A stretch of DNA of 64,000 nt from Arthrobacter sp. V1I7 (GCF_030817015.1 NZ_JAUSYS010000001.1:1240001-1304000), one strand, 5' to 3'; positions 18,494 to 27,350 are shown, counted from the first letter of the stretch. Numbers and translations: made by a program. The notes: a model not told the origin generated them from the sequence alone.

Positions 18494-19665
18494 TCACCGC
18501 CGGCCCGGGTTGTGAAGGAAAACCGCGCACCTCCTTCGGGTCCGGAAGCGGGGCTTTCCCGGCTGGCGGGCGTAGGCGATCCGGGTGGCACGGTGCGCCG
18601 TGGCGCAGGCGATGACCCCGCCATGTTTGCCCCCCCGTTTTGAGCACGGCCGCGTAGGCCCGGCTCGGCGTATCGTTGAACCACAGCCCCACACCGAGAT
18701 CGATCAGGGCCCGGCGCAGCGCCACGCTGCCTTCCCTGCTGATGGATCCGTCGCGCCGTTTGCCTGCCGACTCATACTGCGCCGGGGACAGCCTCGACGC
18801 CCGGTAGATCTGCGACGGTCCGGGCCAGCGGTGCGGGTCGCCCAGCGCCCCGGTATAGTTCCCGGCACTCACCACACCCCAGCCCGGGGTGGTGGTGAGG
18901 GTCGCGAACGGGCTCAGCGGCAGCAGCCGGGCGAGCTCGGCCTCGGCCGCGTCGATCTGCGCGGTCAGCTCTGCCGGCAGGGCCAGGTACTCGGCGAGCA
19001 CGCGGCGGGCCACCGGCGCGTCCACGGTGGCCAGGGTGTCGCGGGCAGCACCGACGATGCGTTCGGCCAGTGGCCGGCGCACCGCCAGTCCGCGGGCGGC
19101 CGCGGACCGGATGAACCGGCCCGCGCCCAGCGCCTCGAGCCGGCAAGGGTCGGCGAATTCGGCCGTCAACTGGTTCTTCGTCGCCGTCCGCACCTGGACC
19201 CGGCGGGTCCGGTGCACGGCCCACGCGCCCAACTCCCCGATCACCGCCTCGTGCGCCGTAACCGGGATGCCGCGGCCGGCCAGCACCAGCTCCGTGATCG
19301 CTTCCAGATCCAGGGCGTCCGTCTTGACCCGGCGGCGTCCCTGGACCCTGCGCTGTTCGGCCACACTGCGCGGGATTGAGCTCGAGGACCTGCCAGTCTG
19401 CAGGCCACACTGAGGGCCCCAGCAGCGGCCGGTGGTAGTGCCCGGCGGCCTCGATGCCGACTTTCACCGGAACATCCGCCCCGGCCAGCGTTCTTCTGAT
19501 CAGGGCGAGGACCCCGTCCAGGCCCCGCCCTGTCATCTCAAATTCCAGCGGACCCAACAGACGGTGCCGGCCCGCATCAGTGACCGACAACGCGACCACC
19601 TTCTTGCCCACATCGACGGCAACAACCACGGGTAAGTCCGTGGCCACCACGGCCTGAACAGACAT
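18494..19665 (-). pseudogene. IS110-family transposase, frameshifted
   Basis: Reads as an IS110 transposase when three frames are joined. The N-terminal part has the RuvC-like DEDD domain (VVVAVDVGKK, IEAAGHYH, then RRVKTDALDLEAI after a shift near 19360). The C-terminal Tnp20-like part (TTTPGWGVVSAGNY, SREGSVALRRALIDL) shifts again at a run of seven G/C (18630-18636) before the closing GKHGGVIACATAHRATRIAY. Two frameshifts make it inactive unless slippage restores it. The unread region beyond 19665 is the element's non-coding end. Confidence 0.85.
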
Positions 19666-19666
19666 A

Positions 19667-19790
19667 AAACACCTCCGGGTGTCGGGAGGACTCGCGGATC
19701 AACCCCAGGTCCTCAAGGGAAACCTGATACATCCCGTCCTGACATCTCCGGAGGTGTTTGTGAAGGACAGACTCAACTCATATCAGCTGT
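19667..19790 (-). ncRNA. candidate bridge-RNA region of the decayed IS110 element
   Basis: The non-coding stretch directly upstream of the transposase (minus strand) contains a perfect 12-base inverted repeat, AAACACCTCCGG at 19667-19678 and its complement at 19749-19760, enclosing 70 bases. In IS110-group elements the bridge RNA that pairs with target and donor is encoded in this position. The structure is seen; the RNA identity is inference. Confidence 0.35.
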
Positions 19791-19800
19791 TAATACGGCA

Positions 19801-19827
19801 CGCCGATAATGGACCTTCCGTAAAGCT
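19801..19827 (+). repeat. dispersed repeat copy A (CGCCGATAATGGACCTTCC)
   Basis: The 19-base core CGCCGATAATGGACCTTCC followed by GTAAAGCT recurs near 43340 and, diverged, near 57420. It resembles the end of an insertion element (IS21-like ends have GCCGAAAATGGACC-type sequence), left here without its transposase. Confidence 0.6.
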
Positions 19828-19842
19828 GTCGCCGCTTCGGTT

Positions 19843-21225
19843 GGGACTGTAATTTAAACGGTGTAACTCCAGAGAATTAGGAGGTTGCCGTGACTGATGT
19901 GATTAGTGATGTGACTGCTGCGACGAGCATGGTTGCGCCGGCTCCGGCGGACGCGCTGGATGAGCAGTTGGTGCAGCAGCTGAGTGAGCGGGCGCGTGCG
20001 GAAGGCCTGCGGCTGACCGGTGAGGGCGGGCTGCTGTCCCGGCTGACGAAGATGGTCGTGGAATCGGCGCTGGAGGGCGAGATGGAGGACCATCTGGGCT
20101 ACGCCCGGCACGATCCGGCTGGCAGGGACGGCGGGAACTCGCGGAACGGCACCCGGTCCAAGGAGCTGTTGACCGAGGCCGGTCCGGTGCAGATCGCGGT
20201 GCCGCGGGATCGGGACGGCTCGTTCACCCCGGAGCTGGTCAGGAAGCGGCAGCGCCGCCTGTCCGGGCTCGATGACCTGGTCATCTCGCTGTCCGCCAAG
20301 GGACTCACGCACGGGGAGATCTGCGCCCACCTGGCCGAGGTCTACGGCGCGGAGGTCTCCAAGCAGACGATCTCCACCATCACGGAGAAGGTCTTGGAGG
20401 GTTTGGCGGCCTGGCAGAGCCGGCCGCTGGATCCGGTCTATCCGGTGATCTTCATCGACGCGGTGAACGTGAAGATCCGCGACGGGCAGGTCACGAACCG
20501 GCCGATCTACGTGGCGCTGGCGGTGACCTGCGAGGGCACCCGTGACATCCTTGGGCTCTGGGCCGGCGAGCACGGTGACAGGGAGGGGGCGAAGTACTGG
20601 CTGCGGGTCCTGTCCGAGATCAAGAACCGCGGCACCCAGGACTGCCTGATTGTGGTCTGTGACGGGCTCAAGGGCCTGCCCGAGGCCATCGCCACCGTCT
20701 GGCCTCAGACGATCACCCAGACCTGCATTGTTCACCTTTTGCGCAACTCGTTCCGCTACGCGTCGAAGAAGGACTGGTCCGCGATCGCGAAGGACCTCAA
20801 GCCCGTCTACACGGCGGCGTCGGAATCCGATGCCCTGGACCGGTTCGTGGAGTTCAGCGAGAAGTGGGAAAAGCGCTACCCGGCGATCATCCGGCTCTGG
20901 ACCAACGCCTGGGCCGAATTCGTGCCCTTCCTGCAGTTCGACCGCGAGATCCGCACGATCATCTGCACGACCAACGCCATAGAGAGCATCAACGCGCGCA
21001 TCCGGCGAGCCGTGAATGCCCGCGGACACTTCCCCACGGAGCAGGCCGCGCTCAAATGCGTCTATCTGGCGGTCATGAGTCTGGACCCCACCGGGACGGG
21101 CCGACAACGCTGGTCCAACCGCTGGAAGGCTGCGCTCAATGCCTTCGAAGTCACCTTCGACGGACGCCTGTCCGCCGGCAAGAAATAAAATCAAAACCAG
21201 TTACACCGAAAACTTGACGCTGATA
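19843..21225 (+). mobile_element. IS256-family insertion sequence
   Basis: Carries the transposase described separately. Inner parts of the terminal inverted repeats match perfectly over ten bases, CGGTGTAACT at 19859-19868 and its complement at 21199-21208; outward the match is imperfect for about 14 more bases (left end GGGACTGTAATTTAAA). Exact ends and any target duplication could not be fixed. Confidence 0.75.
19890..21188 (+). CDS. IS256-family (Mutator-type) transposase
   Basis: A 432-residue DDE transposase, full length for the family, with no frameshift. The catalytic acids are recognisable as Asp in FIDAVNVKIRDG, Asp in VVCDGLKGLPEA and Glu in TTNAIESINARIRR. An N-terminal HTH-like region (EGGLLSRLTKMVVESALEGE) precedes them. 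The GTG start has AGGAGG 5-9 bases ahead. It appears functional and lies between two IS110 elements. Confidence 0.95.
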   Translation: MTDVISDVTAATSMVAPAPADALDEQLVQQLSERARAEGLRLTGEGGLLSRLTKMVVESALEGEMEDHLGYARHDPAGRDGGNSRNGTRSKELLTEAGPVQIAVPRDRDGSFTPELVRKRQRRLSGLDDLVISLSAKGLTHGEICAHLAEVYGAEVSKQTISTITEKVLEGLAAWQSRPLDPVYPVIFIDAVNVKIRDGQVTNRPIYVALAVTCEGTRDILGLWAGEHGDREGAKYWLRVLSEIKNRGTQDCLIVVCDGLKGLPEAIATVWPQTITQTCIVHLLRNSFRYASKKDWSAIAKDLKPVYTAASESDALDRFVEFSEKWEKRYPAIIRLWTNAWAEFVPFLQFDREIRTIICTTNAIESINARIRRAVNARGHFPTEQAALKCVYLAVMSLDPTGTGRQRWSNRWKAALNAFEVTFDGRLSAGKK

Positions 21226-21360
21226 CTGGAAGGGTCCGGGAATGCAGTGACCCGATACTTGACTGGCGGCCCCCTTCGGGGGACCTGTCCTTGACCTGAT
21301 TTGTCCTGCGTTCCCGGGACCAGCCGTGGGCTCTGCCGGTTCATGACCTCATAGGAGCAT

Positions 21361-21472
21361 GACCGATCCCATGACCAGTTGGCCCTGCCATGGTGCGCGT
21401 CCCTTCAGCGTCCTGTCTGCGGCCGACAGGGCCAACGGTGACAACCCGAACCGTTGCTTGGAAGGACACCAT
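21361..21472 (+). ncRNA. candidate bridge RNA of the intact IS110 element
   Basis: The 112 bases between the left boundary and the transposase start fold strongly: a perfect ten-base arm pair GTTGGCCCTG (21378-21387) with CAGGGCCAAC (21427-21436) encloses a 39-base loop, and a second hairpin AACGGT (21434-21439) with ACCGTT (21450-21455) follows. IS110-group elements (for example IS621) encode a two-loop bridge RNA here. Location and structure are seen; function is inference. Confidence 0.45.
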
Positions 21473-22696
21473 ATGCCACACGCGAGAGCGGATGTCGACG
21501 CGGCCGGACGCGTCGCCGGGGTCGACACCCACACCGACACTCACACCCTTGCCATTCTCACCGAGAACGGCGCGGTGGTCTCCACCGCGACGTTCACGGC
21601 GGACAGCCGTGGCTATGCCGCGCTCATCGATGCCGTAGCCTCAGCCGGCCCCGTCCGGGGGATCGGTGTCGAGGGCACCAACTCCTACGGCGCCGGCCTG
21701 ACCCGGGCCCTTCAGTCCGCCGGACACACCGTGCTGGAAGTCCTGCGCCCTACCCGGCAGGTGCGCCGGATGAATGGGAAATCAGATCCTGTCGACGCAG
21801 TCGAAGCTGCCCGTACGGTGCTTTCCGGCCGTGGCATCTCCATCCCGAAAGACACCAACACCGCCGCTGAATCCATCCGATTCCTGCTCGGCGCGCGGAA
21901 ACGGTTCGTCTCCTCCATGACCTCGATCTCCAACGCCATTAAAGGGCTGCTGATCACCGCTCCAGAACCGGTCCGCGCCAGATACCGGGACCTGGACACG
22001 GACGCGCTGCTGCGCCGTCTGGCCAGTAGTCGTCCTGGATCCGATCTGGCCGGCCCTGAAGACGCCGCCGGGCTGGCCCTGAAGACGATGGCTTGCGCCC
22101 ACCAGGAGCTCTCAGACCGCGTCGCCGGCATCGAGACGCAATTGCATGAACTCGTCCAGGCGCACCACCCAGCATTGCTGGATGTCTACGGCGTCGGGAC
22201 CCTGGTCGCCGCGCAACTCGTCGTGACCGCGGGCGGCAACCCAGAGCGGATCCGCAACGAAGCGTCGTTCGCCGCGCTCTGCGGCGCCGCGCCAATCCCG
22301 GCGTCCTCCGGGCGCACCACCCGCCACCGGCTCAACCGTGGCGGCGACAGACAGGGTAACGCCGCCCTCCACCGCATCGCACTCGTCCGAATGCGCCACG
22401 ACCCCAAAACCCGCGCCTACGTCGAGCGCCGCACACAGGATGGCAAGAGCAAGAAGGAAATCATCCGCTGCCTCAAAAGGGCCATCGTCCGAGAGATCTA
22501 CCGCATCCTTACCAGCCCAGCAGTAAGGACGGTCCAAGCCGACCTCCGCGCCATTCGCACGAAAAAGAACATCACCCTCAGTCAAGTGGCCGTAGCCTTA
22601 AGCACGTGGCCCGCCCGGATCTCCGATATCGAGCGCAAAGCCCGGCCGCTGCCCGAACTCGCCGATCGCTACAGAAACTGGCTCGCCACCGCTTGA
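21473..22696 (+). CDS. IS110-family transposase with C-terminal HTH extension
   Basis: A 407-residue, uninterrupted transposase. The N-terminal DEDD RuvC-like domain has AGVDTHTDTHT, GVEGTNSYGAGL and NGKSDPVDAVEAAR; the C-terminal Tnp20-like domain has the conserved serine region SFAALCGAAPIPASSGRT and RLNRGGDRQGNAALH. After the usual end the protein continues for about 50 residues, ALSTWPARISDIERKARP within a helix-turn-helix of the XRE type (ITLSQVAVALS). The ATG with GGAAGGA upstream is chosen over an in-frame ATG 38 codons earlier because that one would use up the folded leader. Confidence 0.9.
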   Translation: MPHARADVDAAGRVAGVDTHTDTHTLAILTENGAVVSTATFTADSRGYAALIDAVASAGPVRGIGVEGTNSYGAGLTRALQSAGHTVLEVLRPTRQVRRMNGKSDPVDAVEAARTVLSGRGISIPKDTNTAAESIRFLLGARKRFVSSMTSISNAIKGLLITAPEPVRARYRDLDTDALLRRLASSRPGSDLAGPEDAAGLALKTMACAHQELSDRVAGIETQLHELVQAHHPALLDVYGVGTLVAAQLVVTAGGNPERIRNEASFAALCGAAPIPASSGRTTRHRLNRGGDRQGNAALHRIALVRMRHDPKTRAYVERRTQDGKSKKEIIRCLKRAIVREIYRILTSPAVRTVQADLRAIRTKKNITLSQVAVALSTWPARISDIERKARPLPELADRYRNWLATA

Positions 22697-22761
22697 CACA
22701 CGATAGGAGCATCAGACCCCTTCGGTTCCGCATAGTGGCGCAGCGACGATGGGGGAGTGGC

Positions 22762-22945
22762 TTAGTCCAGCTTGGCGTGGCGCAGGTATTGATAGACGGT
22801 CTCGCGGCTGATCCGGCGAACCGCAGCAGTTCCGCGAGCTGGGCCTGGCAGTGTCCCTGCCCGAGGCCTTGTCGGTGAAGACTTGGTCCAGAACCTGGCC
22901 TTCGAGCTGGCGTTTTTCGTTTTGATCCAGCGTGCTCACCCGCAT
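22762..22945 (-). pseudogene. serine resolvase/invertase, internally deleted
   Basis: The N-terminus MRVSTLDQNEKRQLEGQ and TDKASGRDTARP of a resolvase is joined after about 45 residues, in another frame, to its last residues ISRETVYQYLRHAKLD and a stop. The catalytic domain's middle and most of the DNA-binding domain are missing. It closely resembles the longer resolvase remnant near 43.7 kb. Confidence 0.8.
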
Positions 22946-23114
22946 GTACCCAATCCGTTACCCGGCCACAGGTGCCTCCGACCCTCATCCGTAAGGTTGA
23001 ATTTTAGGCCCATCGCAACCCGGTCAAACCAAGGGGTAGATCCGCAGCCGCCCTGACGACTCGGTGCAAAAATTGGGGCGGAGCAATTCCTTTGTTCTTT
23101 GGGACGTCTTCAGC

Positions 23115-23372
23115 TCAGCTTCGCTTGACTGGTCGCCGGTATACCCGTAGTCCATCGCCGTACAGGAACAGCGCGCGGCCTTTTCCGTCGTCCTGCTGGA
23201 GCCAGAGGACGCTGCCGTCCATGGCGAGCATGTCGATGCGGCCTGAGGTTATGACTTGTCCCTGATTGTGGATCTCTACTTGGTCGGCGCGGGAAAGTGT
23301 GGACCAGTTGGGGATGGGTTCGGGCCTCGGGGATCCAGTGTGGGGCGTGGTTATGCGAGAGCGGCTGTTCAT
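23115..23372 (-). CDS. small hypothetical protein
   Basis: An 85-residue protein with no membrane segment or signal. The middle (WSTLSRADQVEIHNQGQVI and GRIDMLAMDGSVLWLQQDDG) reads like a small beta barrel with conserved Trp and Asp. Similar small proteins occur in Arthrobacter genomes without known function. It lies downstream of the universal stress gene on the same strand, beyond a hairpin, so it may have its own promoter. Confidence 0.6.
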   Translation of the reverse strand: MNSRSRITTPHTGSPRPEPIPNWSTLSRADQVEIHNQGQVITSGRIDMLAMDGSVLWLQQDDGKGRALFLYGDGLRVYRRPVKRS

Positions 23373-23428
23373 CTCGGTTGTCCTTGATCTGGGGCGGTTC
23401 GGGCTAGTTCTTCTGGGTGGTTATGGGA

Positions 23429-23462
23429 GGAGGCAGGGTGACCGTTTGGTCACCCTGCCTCC
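23429..23462 (-). terminator. hairpin downstream of the universal stress gene
   Basis: A perfect 15-base stem (GGAGGCAGGGTGACC and its complement) with a GTTT loop, 110 bases after the stop of the universal stress protein gene. There is no U-run on either side, so it may be a weak terminator or an mRNA-stabilising end. Confidence 0.65.
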
Positions 23463-23574
23463 GTTTGCGTGCTGCTCTGTCCTCGCGCCCGTCCGTCGGG
23501 CTACCTGTTGCGATGGAGTGCGGGAACGGCAGCACGCGCGCCGGACAATGTGTCCGGCAGTCAGTAGCGCAGGG

Positions 23575-23955
23575 TCAGAGTTTGTCCGCCCGGACTGCGA
23601 GTACGGGGCAGGTGGCGTCGAGCAGGATGCGCTGGACGGTGCTTCCGAGGATGAGCTTGCCCACCATGGACCGGTGTCTCAGTCCAATGACAATCACTTC
23701 GACGCCGCGGTCCTGGGCGATCTGGATGACCGCGTCCCCCGGATCGGCCAGGATTGAGGATTCGATGGTCAGGGCCAGGCCGGCTTCGGTCAGTTGGCCT
23801 TCGAGCTCCTGTAGTTCCTGCGTCTCCAGGTCGTGGTGGCCACGGCCAATGTTCACAATGAGCAGGTCTGACTTCCGCCGGTGGGCTTCCTTGATTCCCT
23901 CGGTCAGTGCCTCCCTGCCTTCGGGAGCGGATGCGTAGGCTACGAGTACCGTCAT
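23575..23955 (-). CDS. universal stress protein (UspA family)
   Basis: A single-domain Usp of 126 residues. It begins MTVLVAYASAPEGREAL and ends with the ATP-binding loop GLRHRSMVGKLILGST followed by RILLDATCPVLAVR, which fits the G-x2-G-x9-G(S/T) type that binds ATP. The start is placed at this ATG because the earlier frame overlaps tctAB with unrelated residues. It follows tctAB by about 40 bases; a Usp gene in a tripartite transporter operon is a known arrangement in TRAP and TTT loci, where the role is probably regulatory. Confidence 0.92.
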   Translation of the reverse strand: MTVLVAYASAPEGREALTEGIKEAHRRKSDLLIVNIGRGHHDLETQELQELEGQLTEAGLALTIESSILADPGDAVIQIAQDRGVEVIVIGLRHRSMVGKLILGSTVQRILLDATCPVLAVRADKL

Positions 23956-23998
23956 TTTTTGATTCTCCAATGGCGTTCTATTTGCGGGGTGTCCGGTG

Positions 23999-26050
23999 CT
24001 AGACGAGGGTGTTGAGCCAGCCCTGCGGCAGGTCGATCGGCAGCAGCGAGGGCAGTGCCAGGAGCACGATGTACAGGACGCCGGTGTAGATGATGGCAAC
24101 CTTGAGCCGAGCCCTTGCGACTATCAGGAGGAAGGCCGGGATGAAGATCGTGACTGCAATCAGGTATCCGAAGGCGGCCGTGAGAGCCAGGAAGCCTGTC
24201 ATCCATAGGAAGGTCTTCAATGCGAACTTTGCATCAAGGGTCCAACCTGCCTTCGCGGGCTGTGCGTCAAGGATCCCCTCTGCCTCCTCAGCAAGGATCC
24301 CCTCTGCCTCCTCAGCAAGGGTCTCATCTGCCTTCGGGGTTCTGTCGCGAAGCCTTCTCCGGATCTCAATGAAGAGCAGGATGCCGGAGAAGATCAGGCC
24401 TCCGGTGCTCACCAGCTGCGGGACCAGTCTGGCTTCCGGTGAGAATGAAGCGGACGAGATTAAGGCGGCGGCGAAGGCGACGAAGAAGATGCCTGATGCT
24501 GTGAGGGACCAGATTGAATTCTTCAGCGGAGCTTCGTCGTCCTCGGGCTGTTCGTCCCGGTGACCATCGTCAAGGTTGGTGTGTCGGCGCGCGCGGATGA
24601 ACTTGATGAACGCCCAGATCATAGGCAGGATCAGGATTGCCAGGAAGACCATGACTCCGGGGCGGGCCATCCAATCGAAGCCTTCGTAGAGGCTGTCGGT
24701 GAGGAAGTAGTAGCGTTCCAGCGGAATGGCCAGGACGAAACCGATCAGGAACGGTGCCCGGGGGAACCCTGTCGATTTCAGCAGCCATCCGAAGACGCCG
24801 AGGATGATCATGATCCAGAGGTCGCCGAGCTGGCCGCCTTCCTGGAATGAGCCCAGGAGCATGATGGCTACGAGGCCTGCTGCCAGGACGGCGAAGGGGA
24901 CCTTGGTCAGTTTTGCGAGTTGTTTGACGCTGAGGAAGCAGAGCAGCGCGCCAAGGATCGAGGCGATCGCGAAGGACCAGACGATCAGGTACATCAGGTC
25001 GAGGTGTTCGGTGATGATGGAGGGGCCAGGCTGGATGCCGTAGGTGAGGAGCATTCCCAGGAGCATCGCTGAGGGCACGCCGCCGGGGATGCCGAAGAGG
25101 AGGGTGGGGATCAGGTCGCCGGCTTCCACGGAGTTGTTGGCGCTTTCGGGGCCGACAATGCCGCGGGGGTCTCCCTTGCCGAACTGGCGCTTGTCTTTGG
25201 CGGTTGCGACGGCCTGGCCGTAGGCCATCCAAGTTCCGGCGGTGGCGCCGACGCCGGGCAGGACGCCTGCCCAGATACCGATGAGCGCTCCGCGGATGAC
25301 CTGGGTCCAGTGGGTGAGCCATTCCCGGATGCCCTGGCCCCAGCCTCCGCCGAGGCTGATGGTTTGCTTTTCTCCGCGGCGTTGGCTGGCGCGGGATGCG
25401 ATTTCGGCCAGACCGAAGATGCCCAGGGCAACGGCGACGAGTGACAGGCCGTCGCCGAGGAACAGGCTGCCGAAGGTAAAGCGTTCCTCAGCTGTGGTCG
25501 GTGAAGTTCCAACCATGCCCAGGATCAGGCCAAGGAGGCCTGCCGAGACTCCCTTGATGATGTTTCCCCGTGACAGGACTGCCGCCAAAGATACACCGAG
25601 GACGGTCAACATGAAGAGCTCGGGACTCGCGAAGGAAAGGACTAGGGGCCGGGCCAGCGGGATCGCGAGGGTCAGGCCGACCGCGCCGATGATGCCTCCG
25701 GCCATGGAGGAGAGGAACGCCAGGGTCAGCGCGCGGGCTGCCTGCCCCTTCTTGGCCATGGAGTAGCCGTCGAGCATGGTGACGCTGGCTGATGCTGAAC
25801 CTGGGGCGCCGAGCAGTACGGCGGAGACGGTGTCGGAGGTGTGAACGACGGCGAGGGCGCCGATGAGGAGCGCCAGAGCCTGGGGCGGTTCCATGCCGAA
25901 GGTGATGGGCAGCAGGATTGCAACGGCTCCTGTGCCGCCAAGTCCCGGGATGAGGCCCATGATCAGACCGGCGACCGTGCCGATCAGGAGCATGATGAGG
26001 AGGGAGGGGTCAGCGAGGGATGCCAGCGCTGCCATTGCGGAGTCAAGCAT
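23999..26050 (-). CDS. tctA: TctA-TctB fused tripartite tricarboxylate transporter permease
   Basis: Both membrane subunits of a tripartite tricarboxylate transporter (TTT) in one 683-residue protein. Residues 1-500 are TctA (GLIMGLIPGLGGTGAVAIL near the N-terminus, then GAPGSASASVTMLDGYSMAK, and the second inverted half with GVLPGVGATAG). After a charged linker the last 170 residues have the four-helix pattern of TctB. TctA and TctB are normally separate genes. The TctB part contains a duplicated eight-residue unit (LAEEAEGI) from a 24-base tandem repeat at 24269-24316. It starts 8 bases after tctC. Confidence 0.92.
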   Translation of the reverse strand: MLDSAMAALASLADPSLLIMLLIGTVAGLIMGLIPGLGGTGAVAILLPITFGMEPPQALALLIGALAVVHTSDTVSAVLLGAPGSASASVTMLDGYSMAKKGQAARALTLAFLSSMAGGIIGAVGLTLAIPLARPLVLSFASPELFMLTVLGVSLAAVLSRGNIIKGVSAGLLGLILGMVGTSPTTAEERFTFGSLFLGDGLSLVAVALGIFGLAEIASRASQRRGEKQTISLGGGWGQGIREWLTHWTQVIRGALIGIWAGVLPGVGATAGTWMAYGQAVATAKDKRQFGKGDPRGIVGPESANNSVEAGDLIPTLLFGIPGGVPSAMLLGMLLTYGIQPGPSIITEHLDLMYLIVWSFAIASILGALLCFLSVKQLAKLTKVPFAVLAAGLVAIMLLGSFQEGGQLGDLWIMIILGVFGWLLKSTGFPRAPFLIGFVLAIPLERYYFLTDSLYEGFDWMARPGVMVFLAILILPMIWAFIKFIRARRHTNLDDGHRDEQPEDDEAPLKNSIWSLTASGIFFVAFAAALISSASFSPEARLVPQLVSTGGLIFSGILLFIEIRRRLRDRTPKADETLAEEAEGILAEEAEGILDAQPAKAGWTLDAKFALKTFLWMTGFLALTAAFGYLIAVTIFIPAFLLIVARARLKVAIIYTGVLYIVLLALPSLLPIDLPQGWLNTLV

Positions 26051-26058
26051 GATGGTCC

Positions 26059-27267
26059 TTATTCAACGTGGATGTTGTATTTGTCCGCGAGCAGCCCTGT
26101 GACATAGGACCGGACGGAGCCGCTGACTTTGTAGGCGTCGCGGACGCGGTCGGCCATGCCGGTGTCCGCGACGAGCGGATAGCCGCCAAGTACTTTGGAA
26201 GCCTTTTCCTGGAAACCTGTGTCCGTGCCGAGCTTCTCGCTGGATTGGCGCAGCAACTCGTAGGCGTTCTCCGGTGTCTCCTGCGGAACCCAAAGTCCTT
26301 TTTGGTAGGTATAGGTGAGCCCGAGCAGGGTCTTGTAGGCGTCGTACTTTTCCCCTGACGGCTTCTTTCCGTGGAGAGTTTCGTAGGCTTCTGCGACAGT
26401 GGGCACGTCGGGGAAGTTCGGGTCACGGATGACGTCCCCGGCCTCGTTCAGCTGGCCGAAGGACATCAAGACGACGGCTTTGCCTTCCTTGACGATGCCG
26501 GCGACGGCCGAGCCGTAGGCTGAGGTCGTCTGGTAGTCCAAGTCGATTTCGCCGCGCTGCAGGGCCAGGTTGACCGGGCCTCGGCCTTCGAACCCGAAGG
26601 TGCTCGTGACGTCTGCTTCGAGCAGGTCGAAGGCTACCAGGGTGGTGATATCCAGGCCTGTGGCGCTGATCCCACCGAACTCGAGCGGCTGGTCTCTGTT
26701 GATCAGGTCCTGAATACCGGTTAGCCCGGCTTCGGCCCGGGCGTAGATGACTCCGCCGGTGCCGTTGACGACGACGGGCTTAAGGTCTTCAAAGGAGTAT
26801 TTAACGGCCGAGCGGCCCAGGACCCAGGGCACTACGGTTGATGCCGTGCCGACCAGGATCTCGGTGCCGTCGGTCTTGGCTGAGCGGGCGAACCTGTTGG
26901 TGCCCAGAATGCCTTCGCCGCCGGCTTCGTTCACGGGTGCAAAACCGGGGCGGCCGGGGACGTAGTTAGTCAGTTCGGTGCCGATGAACCGGGCCCAGGT
27001 ATCTGTTCCACCGCCTGAAGCCAGGGGAATCAGGAATTCGAGGGTTTCGCCGCTGAAATTGCCGTCTTCGGTGCTGGAGGGCGGGTTCAGCAAGCTGCCA
27101 CCAAGGACGGTGGTTGCCGTTCCCAGCAGTGCGAATGCGCCTACGGCTGTGAGGATGGTGCGCCGGGAGTGCTTGGGCGGATCAGGCTGCTCGCTTGGCT
27201 CGGTCTGCCCGTCGGTGCCTTCCGGGAAGAGTCCGGGCGGCTCCAAGGATGACTTGTTGCTCGTCAT
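26059..27267 (-). CDS. tctC: TTT substrate-binding protein (TctC family)
   Basis: Extracytoplasmic solute receptor of the tripartite tricarboxylate transporter. The 402-residue protein has an unusually long N-terminal segment and then HSRRTILTAVGAFALLG, a twin-arginine-like signal (residues about 33-60), followed by a TctC/Bug fold: LEFLIPLASGGGTDTWARFI, GTASTVVPWVLG and GFEGRGPVNLALQRGEIDL. It is upstream of tctAB and downstream of prpF on the same strand. The substrate is probably a di- or tricarboxylate handled by PrpF. Confidence 0.9.
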   Translation of the reverse strand: MTSNKSSLEPPGLFPEGTDGQTEPSEQPDPPKHSRRTILTAVGAFALLGTATTVLGGSLLNPPSSTEDGNFSGETLEFLIPLASGGGTDTWARFIGTELTNYVPGRPGFAPVNEAGGEGILGTNRFARSAKTDGTEILVGTASTVVPWVLGRSAVKYSFEDLKPVVVNGTGGVIYARAEAGLTGIQDLINRDQPLEFGGISATGLDITTLVAFDLLEADVTSTFGFEGRGPVNLALQRGEIDLDYQTTSAYGSAVAGIVKEGKAVVLMSFGQLNEAGDVIRDPNFPDVPTVAEAYETLHGKKPSGEKYDAYKTLLGLTYTYQKGLWVPQETPENAYELLRQSSEKLGTDTGFQEKASKVLGGYPLVADTGMADRVRDAYKVSGSVRSYVTGLLADKYNIHVE

Positions 27268-27350
27268 TGAGGAATCCTTTGCTTGGGCCTACCTCAATGC
27301 AACACCACTCCGGTGTCGATAAGAGGACGGGCTGTTATTTTGTGTTCCGC

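Larger units (their letters stand above)
21351..22712 (+). mobile_element. IS110-family element flanked by ATAGGAGCAT
   Basis: The ten bases ATAGGAGCAT occur at 21351-21360 and again at 22703-22712, seven bases after the transposase stop. Short direct repeats of this kind at the two ends, without inverted repeats, are the usual boundary of IS110-family elements. The interval holds an intact transposase and a folded non-coding leader. Confidence 0.7.

Noticed and set aside
19854-21194. 446-residue minus-strand frame over the IS256 transposase
   Set aside because: The plus-strand frame has the DDE motif and terminal repeats; the minus frame has none.
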